Made by a program: the position numbers and the translations under genes. Below the pieces are notes generated by a model. That model searched no databases and was not told the DNA's origin. It saw nothing but the letters and a program-made list of their open reading frames with translations. A DNA stretch of 64,000 nucleotides from Trogon surrucura (taxonomy: Eukaryota > Chordata > Aves > Trogoniformes > Trogonidae), in assembly GCA_020746105.1 (NCBI GenBank), contig CM036634.1, positions 2,239,556 through 2,303,555 of the forward strand, read 5' to 3'. This document shows, in pieces, positions 47,647 through 61,300 of this stretch; the first letter of the stretch is position 1, and the number at the start of each line of letters is the position of its first letter.

Positions 47647-50049
47647 GTCAGTAATTCTGACTTTGCAGCATGGGCCAACCCCAGCAGACGTTCAGTTCAG
47701 GGCTCCCGTACCAGTTTTGGAGGGAATGCTAAGCAACCGCCGAGAGTTGTTTCAAGTTTTTATGTCACATAAGCAGTTGCTAGCATCCTATTTCTAACCA
47801 CAGCCAACGAAGATTGTCTGATGTAAGGCTGGTACAGCAGACCACTCGATGGGTGATTTTCCATAGTAGTTGTTATTCCTGGGTTACTTTATCATGGATG
47901 ATTAAATATGTGTTTCAAAAATATATTTGGTACCGATATCACAAACCTTTAAGGCTTCATAACTAGTAACCTAGTTCCTGTGAGTGAATATTAACCAAAG
48001 CTTTCAAAACTCTGTAAAGAGTTTGTGGCTTCTTCAATTCCGTTAGCTTGTGCCACCCTGGCTTAGAGCAATCTGTTTTTTTTTGGTAGTATCTCAGTGA
48101 GCAGTGAGAGCAGTGCCCCAGGGTAACAGGTACTGAGCTATACTGAAGTTCTAAGTGTGGGAAGGGCTCAAATCACCAAACGCCTGTGATCTATGCCATC
48201 TAGAGAAGCAAACTCTGAAATATTTCCATGCCTCTCTAGGATATTTTTAGTCTAATCAAAGAGAAGAAATGCAGGTTTTTCTATGACTGGAAATTTCTAT
48301 GACTTGGGAAATGATCTGTAAGTTTTACCTTAGGACACAGAAAGGAACCTGTGAGAAGTGATTGACGTGCCTGAAGATATTGCTGCATTCAGTGAGATAT
48401 TTTCAGAGGAGAACATGGTTGCAAGCAGAGTAAAGGACATGGATGTGCTTTAATATTGTTTCATCTTGCAAAGATAATATCAAATAAAAGTGACATCAGA
48501 AGATCAGAAACGAATCTGAAACCAGTTTGTTACCACCAAACTTGCATTGTGATAAGTGTGGTAGTAGTCATTTAAATTCTAATTCACTATTTGCTATAAA
48601 CCAATGCTTTAGCATTTAGAAAGACAATTCTTCAAACACTGAGATTCAGAAATAGTTATAAAAACTGCATGCAGAGACACTAGTAAAACCTGACAGTGTT
48701 GCCCAAGCGTACCAGACAATATCCCTTTAAAGCATTAAGGCGGCTAATGATGATGTAACGTGGTGTGTATGAGCAAGGGTGAGGCATTCCTAGGGCAAAG
48801 ACTGCTTTAAAAGCACACAGCTATTCTTAACGAAAACTGAGCTTGCTTTGCAGTACTCACAGCGTGACTGTTGATTTGCAGGACTCAGAAATAAAATACA
48901 AAATAGGATTAATTTTAATTTCTGCAAACAAGTTAGGTTTGGAAAGGAAATGGAAGGACTTTGTTTGAAATTTTGTAGCTGCTCTTCACCTAAAAAAAAA
49001 AAAAAAAAAAAGAAGCTATTTATAGCCAGCCAGATGTGGTTTGGGGATCTGGTGATCCGTAGCTATAGCTTTAGGTACAGGCTTATTAATTCTGGGGAAG
49101 ATCCCAAAGGAGTTCATAGCTGCAGGGGTTCCTACTCAGGCTGTGGCTGATGGCAGAGAATTGTTTGAAAGTTCCCTACCAGCTGGCAGCCTGAAGCTGA
49201 AACAGCTCTGTTGAGCAGCCAGCTGAGCGCAGCCAGAAAGGAGGGCTCTCTCACCAACGTGAGAAGTCGAACGTTGTGGAGCGAGATCTGCTTTCGTTAT
49301 CAGTTAGCATTTGGGATATTCAAGCCATTAGTCGCTGCAAACAGCTGGATCTCCTCCTAGTTAAAAAGTCTTCCTCCAGAAATCCCTATCCACCACTGCG
49401 GAAGAATTCATGTTGCTGTAAATGTGTTTATTGTGAACTCGAGGCTTAGCTTCTTAAGCAATCTCCCCATCCCCTCTTCCCCCAGCAGGCGAGCGCGTCA
49501 TTTCCCCGTGCAGCATCTCACACCAGTTAATCCAGTGTCCCGGTTTATTTTATGCTGCTTGACTTGAAGTGCTCTTAGCTTTTCTGAACGTGTCTCTGCC
49601 GTTTTAAGTGTCTGCATAGTATGGAGGCTAAATTGCAAAAGCTGTTTTGCTGTGCCTGCTGCAAATGCTTGGATATGTTCCAAGTCCTAGTCTGGCATTT
49701 AAAAGGGATTTTCCAGGATGTTACAATTCACCCAGCACTGTAACTGTGCCAATCCAAAAGCTTTGCTGCCTTCAAAGATACACTACTGCATGTAGTAAAA
49801 GTGTGTTCCAAGGCACACAAAGCATTAAAGGGACCAGCTCAACCGATGGCTTTATTGGCATAGACATTAAACTATCAAGAAATGCTTTCTCTAAGCCACT
49901 TCCAGGCTGTGTGAAGTATTCAGAGTTTCGGTGCTGCTGTCTGCAGAGAAGTTTGTGACAAAGCGTATTCTTGTGTCTGCTCCTGCGTGTGTACGGCCTC
50001 CCTAGAGAATTTCACACAAAGGAGAACGTCTGCTGCTTTTTTACCCCAG
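47647..50049. other. Non-coding sequence with a poly-A run
   Basis: It contains a 20-A run at 48992-49011. Nothing else is recognised. Confidence 0.5.
48992..49011. repeat. Poly-A run (20 A)
   Basis: Twenty consecutive A. No recognised element body precedes it. Confidence 0.88.
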
Positions 50050-50164
50050 TAAGTCATAGCATCCACACCCAAACATACCGATCCTCCCTGCAATCTCGAT
50101 GCTTCCATGAAAGAGAAGGGCACAGAAAATGTGCCGTTACAGGGAGCAGCTCTTTGAGCAAAGG
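50050..50164 (+). other. Exon-like segment with strong splice signals
   Basis: A long pyrimidine tract ending TTTTTTACCCCAG is followed by 115 bases and an AAAGG|GTGAGT donor. One frame stays open through the segment (SHSIHTQTYRSSLQSRCFHE and so on), but the residues match no family I know. It could be an exon of a non-coding transcript. Confidence 0.22.
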
Positions 50165-53100
50165 GTGAGTCTGTTTATTATGAAAAGGGAAAAGTGGTGT
50201 GCCCATAGCTACTGTGACATGACATAGTTAAAAACTAAATTACTGAATGTTTTTTTAAAAAAAAAAAGGTGAGTGGGAGAAAATATATTTAGCAATCAAT
50301 AATTTCAGTAGTCCTGCCCTGGAGTGAGTGCTTTACTAATTTAAATTGAACCGTTTGTAATGAACAGATTGACCTTATCTCTACTTACAGGACAAAACTC
50401 TGCCAAAAGTGAACTAAAATAGTTACTGTTGAAAAGCTTAAACAAAACAAATGAGAATAATTCTGCAAAATGGCACATATGTTCTAAAACGTTGTTGCAG
50501 CCACTGAAAGTTTAACATTGTCAAATGATGTTGCCTTATGCTAATCCTGGTGCTTTGTGATGAATCTGGAAAGATGTGCAAACAACATAAGGTGAGTGGC
50601 TGAAATATGACTGGCTTGAAAATGTCACATAAAGCTGCTTAAAGGTATACACTGGCCTTAAACTACATGAATTTTGGTGAGACTGAATGTTTTGAGCCTG
50701 AGAGCCCGTGTATAGAAGTACCTGTGTACCATTTCCATCCCCGTGGTGTGGTGATGGCTTTGCCCAGCTTGCTGAGCGGTTGCCTGAACTGAAGGTTCGG
50801 GTCCCAGCTGCTGGAGGTGGCTGCGGAGCCCACCCCTCGTGCCTGGTTTGGGGGGCCCAGCTCTGCCTTACGGGAGGCTGCAGTCCAGCCTGAGCTCATT
50901 TGCTGTTGCGGTACTGCTTACACAGTGTTAAGCTGTTCCATGTCCTAATAAGAACAGCAACACGGGGAGCAGTAGTTTGTCAGGACAGGCGAGCCGGTTC
51001 TCTAGGATATAATTAAGTGCTGACAAGCTCAGACATAAGACACATGCAATAAATTAGTTATAGTACCTGGGTAAGAGGGATGAACTCTGCCGCAAAGGCA
51101 ATTACACAGGATTTCAGCCTTGGGACCACTTCAACACATTCCTGTGTGTTGGGAAATCACATATAAATTTTATGTGTCTTTAGCAAAACTGAGAAATTAT
51201 TAACATAATATTAACATAAACAGATATAAATTTTTAAGTCCAAGTGAAATCTAGGAAGGTTGTTGCAGTAGTACCTGGTTTTGACGGTGTTGTCATTCTT
51301 CTGGCTTTAGAAGCAAAGCAGAAAGTATGGAGATGCTCTTAATCTGCTCCTATATAACAAAACTGGACTTTTTAATTACTGAACTGTTGTTTAAAAATCT
51401 CAGCAGTCTGCTTTTAAAAAACTATAGGACCAGGGTTTCACAAGATTGCTTCATCAGAGGTGAGAAACATTCTGGCTGTATTTAAGTGGTTTTCAAGCTC
51501 TGCAATCACCACAAGAGCTATTGTAAAAATTATATTTGCTGGTTTCTAATCCTCCATTTGCTTTTATTTTAATTCTTTCTTTGTTTTTCATCCCTTCTGG
51601 CCACATTCAACTTGTGTTTGGCATATCTACGTGTTTAGTTGAAAGATAATTTTGCTTCTACAAGCAAAACAAATTATTAGACTTTTGTATCTTCTGTTTT
51701 AAAATCCATTTCACGGAGGGTGGAACGAGATGGGCAGGACCCTAAAAGAGCTGCTGACCCTTAAAGAAGAGTTACCATTTCACTAGCAATAACCTGCAAC
51801 TTGTCTCCTGAAGGGAATTGCCTGCTATGCTTTAAATAATGAGGAACGTAGTTTTATTTGCTTTCATCTAAGCTGCTGAACAGCTAAGATACCAAATAAT
51901 TTATTTTTTTCTTATTATGCAAGGTCTAGATCTATTTTCCCTGTTGACTGGCACTGGAGTTTAGCTTGGATTATGTGTGTTAAAGTAAGGAAGGTATGTA
52001 AATGGGAGGGGAGCAAAAGACCTGAAAGAATGAGAACAGAAGAGGTGTCAAGAATAGCAGTATTTCATATCTGATAGTGTCATTGAAATGCACCAATGTC
52101 TAGGGGAGAGAAGGTGACAATGGAACTAGCATGCTGTGAATATTATCCATGGGCAGAATCTTAACTAAGAATCTGGGGCAAATGTCTACTCGCAATGTGC
52201 TGCTGGATCTTCAGTATCAGAGCAGATGGGGCTTTAGCTTTTTCAAATCCCAGCCAAATAATATATAAGGTAAGCGAAAGTGTAAATGTCAGAGAAGAAG
52301 ATTCGAGATGGAAGAAAGGTAATATCAGACACAAAGCACTTACTTGTAAACCTAAGCAGGGCACAGTTTGACTGCGAAAAAGCAATGATGTAATCAAAAT
52401 TAAATGGAGTCCAGGACATTATTAGAATTAACATCTCCGTTGATTAAATGAGTTGCTGACAGCAGCAGCGGCAGTGTTGCCGAAGTATCAGTCTTGCACT
52501 CTTGTTTGACGTTTTAAAAGAAAATGATGAATGTCACCAAGTTTTTTTTTGCCATTATTTGTATGATGTAAGAGACTTTGCTTGATGGATTTCAGGTCTC
52601 CTAGTTTAATGGGATCCTGAGCTGAGTCAAAATATTTACTGCTTTATCTTACTTGGAGGCAAGTTTAATTTGTTTCTTCTACTGTGCTTCCAAAAGCAAG
52701 GGCTTGTCTACTTACACCTTGAACTAAATTAACAAAAATCTGTTTTGATTTGTTCTGGCAATTATTTTGGTGCAATTTGGTGCTTTACATCCCCCCTTTG
52801 GCTGCAATATCTTAGAACAGACTTAATCCTAGTTACTGCGTAGATGGGCTTTGATGGCCACCTTCCACAGTGCTGTTCAGTGCTACGTGTTTTTCATACA
52901 TTTTGAAGGCAGTGCAGCTGGACACTTGGCTGTAGCTCGTCTTTCGGGAAAGGATCTTCTGCTTTGTGTCTGGCACAACGGTGCTGCTTCTGGTGCCAGA
53001 AAGGAGGCAGCGGCTGCTCTCTGCTGAATCCTGGCAGAGGTGCAGGGCACAGATTGTTAGTGACCTCTTGTGGAATCGAGCAGTTGCGATGGAGCTGATC

Positions 53101-56100
53101 CAGTCGTTCAAGGGCACACTCCATCCTCCTTGGTCTGGGCTCTTCTAAGCTGCTCTTAAACCTCTCGAACAGAAGACACTCAGCTGAATGTGAAGATAGG
53201 TACACTAATGGCAATTTGGCCAGGTTTATCTGAGTAAACACTTCCAGTGATCCCTAACAATTAGGAGAAATTAGGATTTACTAAGGTTGGGACTGACAGC
53301 AGCAGCTCAGTTGGGGAGTGCCTTACTATCCTTAGGGGAGTCTGAAGAGTACCTGCTTAGCTGCAGGGAAATGACAGCATCCTCACAGATGTCAGTGTGC
53401 AGCCCAGAGTCTCTGGAGTACCCTTCATATTCGCTTTCCATTGTGTATCAATGTCACTTGCATTCTGTGCCTGCAGAATGTTGAGAGCTTGTCCTAATTG
53501 CTGCTACTTTTTCCAGGCTTACGGAGAGGGTCTGATCGTGGGGTTCATGAGAAGTAGGAAAATGGGTTTCAGCATGAGCCACGTCCTTAGACTGGCAGGT
53601 GCCAGTGTATGTAAGTGTCACCTGTGCAATGGAAGTTAGAGGCGTGATAAACAAATAGAAATTACAGCCTTGTGTACCTATATTCCCCAGTGACTAAAGA
53701 CTGATTTGCACTTGGAGCCTGTGCCCCGCTGACCACTCAAACACAGGATCACTGCTTCCTCTCTCTTGTAATATTGTCTACAGCCTTCTTTCCTGTACTT
53801 AGTTCTTCTGCTCTTACGTTCTTGCCCACTAGAGGCCCGTCTCTAAAATCCACCTTCCCAGATAAACCTTTCTGCAACAGACAGTCATTAACCAAAGGTT
53901 AAGAGGACTCAGGCCACCTTCCCTCAGTCATCCTGCTTCCTGCTAGATAGCTGCCAGAAGTATTCCTTCGGACAGAGGTGCTCAATGTGAGGCTCCGTCT
54001 GCAGCCTGCCAACCCCGGTGCACCCCGTCCTGTCAGAAAAGCAGGACTCACAACAGCCAAGTGACATGTGCACAGTGCCTCTTTTTTTTTTTTCCCCAGG
54101 GCTGAGGATGTGGTGGTATTATCATTAATGCTTTTAACTGCTTTGCCTTGCTCAGGCCACAAGCTGCTGTTTTGTCTAGAGACCTCAAAAGCCACATGGG
54201 AAGCAAAAATGGGTTTCCAAAGAGAGGAACGTTGCATCACTAGAGGGCATCCCACACCTCATCACGGCCAGCAGCAAATCCCAGGGTGGCGGAGGCACAG
54301 GCAGGCAGGATCCCTCAAGTCTCTTCTGCAGCCTGGGCTTTGTCTGCATCGAGGTTTTCTGAATGTAAAAACTGATCGAGTAAGGGTGTGATTTTCCTTA
54401 TAATATAGTAGTACGTGTTTCTGCACTGTCAATGCTATTGTACTGGTACTGAAGTATAACTGGCTTTTTCAGTTCAGGAACAGTTGTTAATATAAATATT
54501 CAGTGTTCTCTGTACGTGTGCATAGGTGGTAGGAGTGTTACAGTTTTAACTATATTAGAATAAATCAATAGAATATTTGATATGTACAAAAGATGACACA
54601 AAATAAAAACATCCAGATCAGCACAGGTTTCCTCCTCTGATTTTACACAGTTTACTAAGTCTTAAAAGACTGGAATTTTTAAGTCATCAAGGAGAACCCC
54701 TTTCTGGTTCCAGCTTTCCATGAAAGAAGTCAGGTACACACTGCCCGCATCCTGAGCACAGAGGTCTCAAGTACTGTGGTAAAGAACACAGTGACATGTT
54801 CTAAGTGGAACACTTGAAAAAAACACAACCAAAAATAGACACCAGTAATGCAGAAGGAGAGAAGGGGGAGGGTGAAGACAGCGTCGTTTTACAAATGTCT
54901 TTGTTGAGATGGTAACTGGATACAGAAATCCAAGTCACAGTGGGATTCCGAGAGTGCACATCTGCCTCCCAGCCCTTGTGTTTCCCCGAGCAGTGGTGGC
55001 TAGCCGGGATCTTGAGGAGGTGGTTGTGTGTGTCTGCCTCTGAAGGCAGATTTTAAGGTCTGCTTCTGGGTGCCTAAGAGATAATGAATATAAAGTCTGT
55101 TTGCTGATCTTGAGCAGACTACCCTCCAATATGGAGCTGTTTCTGTATCTCACTTCCAGAAGGGAGACACCCCATTAACCTGTACCACACAGCTTCACCA
55201 AGGCCTGCTCTGCAGAGCAGCAGCGCAGAGCTTGGGCTCCAGCGAGACAGCCAGGTGGGGCCCACAGGCCCTGATAGCAGCTGCTTGGTAAAAGAATTGT
55301 CAAAATAGCAGATCTTCAGCAGAAATTCATGAAACAACATACTTTACATGTCCCACTGAGGCCCAGACGAAGTTTATCCATCAGCCTGGTCTTAAACTGG
55401 AACCTGTTGGTTGAGTAACCTGCCTGTGGGAAACCACCGACACTGATATCCTTGGCTCTCCAGATGGTTTTTGCTGTAAATGCCTGCAAAGTCTAATTAT
55501 TTTATTTTCTACCCTATAGTCCTATGTTATTGTGCCAAGGCTTTACTTAAGTACGAGCTTTCTTTTAACCAAATTTAGCCAAACTGCAAGGCTGTTTTCC
55601 AGTAGTTGTATGTGGATATCTTACGCCACATCAAAGGTCACCATTAGAGAAAAAATTGCAGCAGGGAAATGTGTTTTTATATGAGGCTGCACACGGGTTT
55701 GGTTCTCATGTGAAGCCTCACCACAACCATATTTGCTTGCTTTCTTTTCTGTCTTTGCCATCTTTATATCTGGGTCAGAGGACTGTACTGATGGAATTTA
55801 AAGAACTTGCTTCTTTCCCATCCTGCTAATTGACTCCACATCCGCTGCATACCCTGCCTGTGGTGTTCCCTCTCCACGCACGCTCTGTTCCTCAGGGCTT
55901 CTCTGTAGCATCTCCTGTTCACAAATAGGGGCCAGGTCTGCCTGTGCATGCTGAGCATCAAGGTTTTGTAGCCTTGGAATCCATTGCTTTTATGTCCTCC
56001 AATATGCTGTTCTCCAGATCATGTTGATCAACTCCGATTTTGTCAAGATACACAGCAAGATTTAGCAAAGGAAAGGGCTGGAACTCTGTGGCATTTCTTG

Positions 56101-58208
56101 GCAGGAAGCTCTTTGCATAAAGCCCATTAGGGCACTGACAGCTGAGCTTCCCCCTAAACAACTTGCAGAAGCAGATTGGAACAAATTGTTCTTGTGGTTT
56201 GTGTTTTTTTTTTTAAAAAAAAAAAATAGTTTGAGAGTAAAGTTTAGTGCAAGCACACACACATTCACTACTGAATTATTTTAAAATAGGAACAATAAAA
56301 AACAGATGAAAACACAGGTCAAAGAGATACTGAAGAAGGGACACGTAACTTTCTGTTCTGTTTGATGGTTTGAATGCAAGAAAGAGCAGGCAATGCCCAG
56401 ATTCAGGAAAAAAAACGTGTTCTTTTCTAATCCAGTGTTAAAGGTCCAAGGTCCAAAACTGCTTCTGGAAGATTTTAAACACGCAAAGGGGAGCGAAGTG
56501 CTCATGTCTTTTCAACTCAGTAGGATTTGAGTTCTTTCAACTCTCAGTAGTGCCTCCGAAAGTTTCCTCCTCTGTTTGTAGCAAGCAGTAAAACTTGAAG
56601 AAAAGCTTTGGGGGCTTGCAGGGATTATCAGCTGAGGATGCTTCTGCAGCAGCACTGGCACTACACAAGACATCCTGTCACATATCTGTGCCTGTCCCCT
56701 GGTTAATAGAAATATGTATAAATCTGAATCCAGAGTTGAAAGTATATCCTGCTTTCATAGATATTTTCACTTTAATTATACATACATATATATATATTTT
56801 AACCTTGTTAAATATTTTCCCACGTTACAGATATGGAACCTGATGACTAAAAATTAAGTGGCTCCTTAAAAGATTTCTTGGCTGTAAAGGCAGGTAAGTC
56901 ACTTCACAGGCCAGAGCTCAGGCGTTGCTGTACGCCTGCTGTGTGTCTGGGAAGGTGTTACATTTCATAGATTGCGTGTGTCAGTGGTGAAATTTCTCGC
57001 TTCTTTAAAAATTATAAACTGCAGGTGAGTGTATTCAGACTCTTTGGCTTTCTGTCAAGTTGCCTGTGTAGTTCCTGCTGGTGTGAGCGCGAAGATCACC
57101 CCAGTAAATGTGGAAGGAGTCTGAAACAAAGGCCTTGTGTAACTGGTTGTACAAGCCAGCGTATCCTATTAGGACCAAAAAATCCTGAGGTGGCGAAGGG
57201 CTCCGGAGGAGTTAACCGCTTCTGTGCTAGGATGGTGGAAGGCCACATCCAGTGAATATATTATAACTGACAGCAACAAGCGTTAGAGGATAATAAACAC
57301 ATTCTGCTGTCCAGACATTTTGCATAGACAGTGCATTAAAAGGGTTAAATATAGTTGTTCTCAACAGTGTTTGGCCTGGCTGAGGATTAGAGCTTATTTT
57401 AGCTGTTCTTCCTAAACATAGCAAAGGTCACAAGGGAACAGGCTTTGTTGCTGAGTCTTATTGGCCTTGTTCCTTGTAGGGGTTTTGCAGGACGACAGGA
57501 TTGTCTCACTTACAAGGATAATAGATGACAAGCCTGGTGCTGATTAACCTCATTTTAATTGATAATTAATTTTAAACCCTATTTACTTTCCCTGGAACAG
57601 CTGAGACTTCAAGGGAATCACAACAGAGGTGAACAAGAACTGAAATCTTCCCCAAGGAAATGACACAGGCGGCAAGGAGAGAAGGCTGAGAGAGATGCAT
57701 ATTCAGATTGTCAGTTTGGATCTTCATTAAATTGATTGCTTCTGAAAACGGAGGCCTCTCACCTTTTGCCAGCTATTACACAGGCTTCCTCTACTAGAGC
57801 ATCCCAGTCTTGTTCCGCAAAAACTTCTGCACTCCAAATTCTGGTTCCTTCCTTAGCCCTGCTTGCCAGTTAGCCTTTGTTTTGCTTTATTTTGCCTCAT
57901 TTCTGAGCCTGGCAATGTGGTGGAGTGGCGTGCTGGCTAGTTGGGAGCGTGAATACTCTTTTATACTTGAAATACATGTGATGTTCCATAGTTTTACAGT
58001 AGTAAAAGCTTGAGAATGTGTGCAAAAGGTCATTTTTATTCTCGCCCCAGCTCTTTGCACATTCTGGACTTAGTTCTGCAAATCAGAGTCTTCCAGGATT
58101 AACAGCTGCATTAAGTTTCCTAGCAGGGCATTCCTGCAGGAGCTTTCCTTATCGTAGCTAAAATCTGTTGAAAGCTGTAATGACTGCAGTAATAAGCCTG
58201 CCCTTCTG
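50165..58208. other. Non-coding sequence, no recognised gene
   Basis: AT-rich unique sequence with several homopolymer runs (e.g. T/A near 54.08 and 56.21 kb). A stretch with clustered TAATT/ATTA motifs at 57.52-57.62 kb could be a regulatory element. No exon of the expected flanking gene MED13L was recognised. Confidence 0.5.
57518..57605. promoter_or_regulatory. Homeodomain-motif-rich stretch, possible enhancer
   Basis: It contains CTGATTAACC, TTTTAATTGATAATTAATTT and further AT-rich homeobox-type cores within 90 bases, in a locus next to developmental genes. There is no direct evidence of function. Confidence 0.2.
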
Positions 58209-58380
58209 CAGCACCTTCTAGAGAGGGATCTCAAATCATTTAACAAACATTAAGGAGTTAATTCTTTAAACACCTTTGAGATGCATGTCGTCCTTATGGT
58301 ATAGGCTGATAAAATGAAAGCCTGAGTAATTTATTCAGGGTCGCATAACATCTATGGCAGAGGCAGCAACTCCTGGCAGT
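58209..58380 (+). repeat. L3/MIR-like ancient repeat, long copy
   Basis: The sequence follows the order of the conserved amniote tail: GCAGCACCTTCTAGAGAGGG, ATCTCAAATCATTTAACAAA, CATTAAGGAGTTAATTC, then GATAAAATGAAAGCCTGAGT, a decayed TTCAGGGTCGCATAAC block and GGCAGAGGCAGC. This matches GCGCCTTCCATC, GATCTCAAAGCGCTTTACAA, the AGATGGGGAAACTGAGGCAC part and the GTCACACAGC part of L3/MIR elements as I recall them. Age is well over 100 million years by family. Confidence 0.6.
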
Positions 58381-61300
58381 ACTAACTGCTCTAAACTTAT
58401 TTCCAGGACAACGTTACAACCTGAGCCATCTTCTAAATCACATTTTATAATAAGATTGCAGTTCATCTCTCTGCACTAGTTCTGGCATTGCAGAATCTCT
58501 ACTCGGTGGAATTGCAAACTCCCTTTATTTGGTTGTGTTTGTAGCCTACTCACTACCTTTATCCTGCATCGTAGGGCCTTTAAAAATAGTGCAGATAGTT
58601 CAGTCTGAATTTATATAATCTCACTTGATTGTTAGGTACAGTCAAGGTCTGTTCTCACAGTATCATTCCGAGATAGTCACACACGTTGAACTTGAAACAC
58701 CACCTGTGACATCTCCCCCTGCCTTTACTGAGGAGAGCACTTCTCATTCACGTAACAGGAGAAAAACGGAAAACTTTCCTGAGTCCTGACCTGAGCTCCC
58801 AGAGTGATTGAGGTCTTACACTGGGCAGTTCTTGAAGAAAGGTTCCTTGGGGCAGCTTTGTACTGTATCAGCATTAGAGCAAGAAGGTGAGAAAACACAG
58901 CTCCTAGTTAATCTAGAAATGCTTTTCTAAAGGGCATCTGACACTGCAGGCAATTGAAACGTGTATAACTAATACCGGCTGATCCCACTTCTACCTTTCT
59001 TGTTTTAAAGAATGATTGAACATTCATCCTAATGGATGCGTCTCTTTTGAAAATTAAGTTTGCATTTCATTGTCTAGGTCTTCCTAGACAGATAGTTAGC
59101 ATTATAAATTCCAGGTTTCCTCCAGTGACTGTGGATCAGCTTCACTTCGTTTACAGGTTAGCATGAAAATCCCTTGGTGCAGTCCTGCAGGTTCAGAATG
59201 GAATCTGAAAGTCAAGGTGGGTTTCCTCTGGCTCCTTCATTGCTAGCAGCAATAAGCACCCTGCTAGTTACTCCTTCTATTGCAGAGTATTTCTAGTCCT
59301 GTGCCAAATTAGGAATAGACCCTGTCTCTCAGGGCAGCTTTTGGAAGTTGTGCAGGCTGCTGCGGAACTGCCCATTGCCAACAGTTTTTCTGAACGGGAC
59401 CTAGCAAGAGAAGAATTGTTTGAAAACGTGGCCACAGTTTTAAAAGCCATTTTCTATCTGCTTTGGTTTTTTTTCTGCCCAGTAACGTATTCAGACTGTG
59501 GGGCTCAGCAAAATACTGACAGCTTATGGGAGGAACGTAGCATGATGAGACACACGCTAGCCCCAACGTTGCAAATCTCTTGCATTCATCGCACCTTATA
59601 AAATGAGAATACTTTTTTGCTGTCAATTCTTCTGGTAAAGCTCAGTGTTTGTCTATAGAGGACATTTGGGTATATGCACAGAAGGAATGTGGAAATTCCA
59701 TTAATGAAAGCAATTTGGTTTTAATAGCTGCTGTGTGAGTACAGGATCTGCTCAAGCAGAGATGAGATATTAAAGATGATAGTACAATGATGATTAGAGC
59801 AAGCCCCTGGCTCTACTCTTCCCCACATTTAAAGTCATTTCAAGCATCAGGATCTCACTTCTACAAGTGGCAGCGCAGGTGGCTTACCTGCTCACATGCA
59901 CACACGTAGGTTTTCTCCAAGCTAGATGTTCCATGTGTTTTTTTGATAATGCTTTCTTTCCTTCCTCCCCACTCCCTTTGCACTGGAAAGAGGAAAATAC
60001 TTCCCTTTTGCTTTCTTCCTAAAGGCTGCTCTGTATTTTTAGCTGCTCAGGATGTCTCCAAATAACACACTGACTCTGAACTTGCATTGTCAGCCTTCCC
60101 TGTGCAGCCCCTCCTGGGAGGTTTATGGCTCACTCTCTACAGCTTTGCTGATACAGCGTGTAATGTTTATACCTGCAATCAAGCATTGGCTGAGCTGCAG
60201 CCCAACGCTGGCAGCTTGTTCCTTTCTCCCTCCCTCGGCCCCCCACCTTCCCCTGCAACTCTGCTCCGGTGATACTAGATTGATATAGTACGTGCAGAGG
60301 TGATTGCCTATATTAAAGTTTTTGTTTTTTTTTTAAAAAAAAGGCATTACACAATAGCCAGAAAAACTTGTATGTGCTCTGCCCAGCAAGAGTGAGATGG
60401 ACTCAGTGTCTACATTTCTTCTTCTAGATGATTTATAATGCTTTCTTCCCCTGCTCTGCTGTTTTCCCAGCCAATTCTTGGATTTTGAGATATACCAGAT
60501 AAGAGGTTCATCTGCAGTTTATAAACTGTTTTTCTTTTAAACAGAACACAAAAGTTAGTTTCTTTTTTTGGGGAGTACTTAGCAGTTCTTTTCCCCAAAG
60601 CATGTAGTGGCCTGCAGTTGTCTCAGAACTGCTTAAGAGAGTTTTTACCAACCCACAAAACTACCTTGCACTTGCCAGGCAGAAAGGGTGCCTTTGAATC
60701 GGGGGCCCCGTCTAGATGGGAGAGTGAGGCTGGTTCACTGGGAGCAGAATTTTAAACTACCTTAAGCATTCACAATGCAGATGACTTGATTTCAATTTAA
60801 GAGGGTCTTATTCCTGTTTAGCTTTGATTTACTGTGTATTCCCAGTCCATGTTAGCTAACCAAAATAAACATATCTTCCAGACTTTTGCCAGCATTTGAC
60901 TAAATGGGTTTGAAGTCACTCTTTGCTTAAATCACTGCAGCTGTGGGTGAAAATAAGGCCAAATGCATTGAGTTATCTTGAAGATGGTGCCAACAAAATG
61001 TATGAAGAAAGGCATCGTGCACATTTTTCCATGATTAATGTATCTTCAAGTTCTCACTTACTAGCACAGAGATGCAAGTGAGTTTCGAACGCCGTGGAAT
61101 TGAGCATGTTGTGTGCATTTGTATTTATTTTAGTAGTCTCCCCGAAGCACATACACTTTCTACAGACAATGTTGGGTCACAGTTTGTCTGTGTTGGGTAT
61201 AAACAGGAAGCTGTAGTTGCTGTGCAGCTGTACATTCAAATCTTTGGGAGCCTTCTCTCAGTGATACTTAAAAAAAAATATATGAGGACTAGTGCATCTG

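Noticed and set aside
48961-49030. Retroposed gene copy ending in the 20-A run
   Set aside because: No coding similarity or target-site duplication was found upstream of the run.
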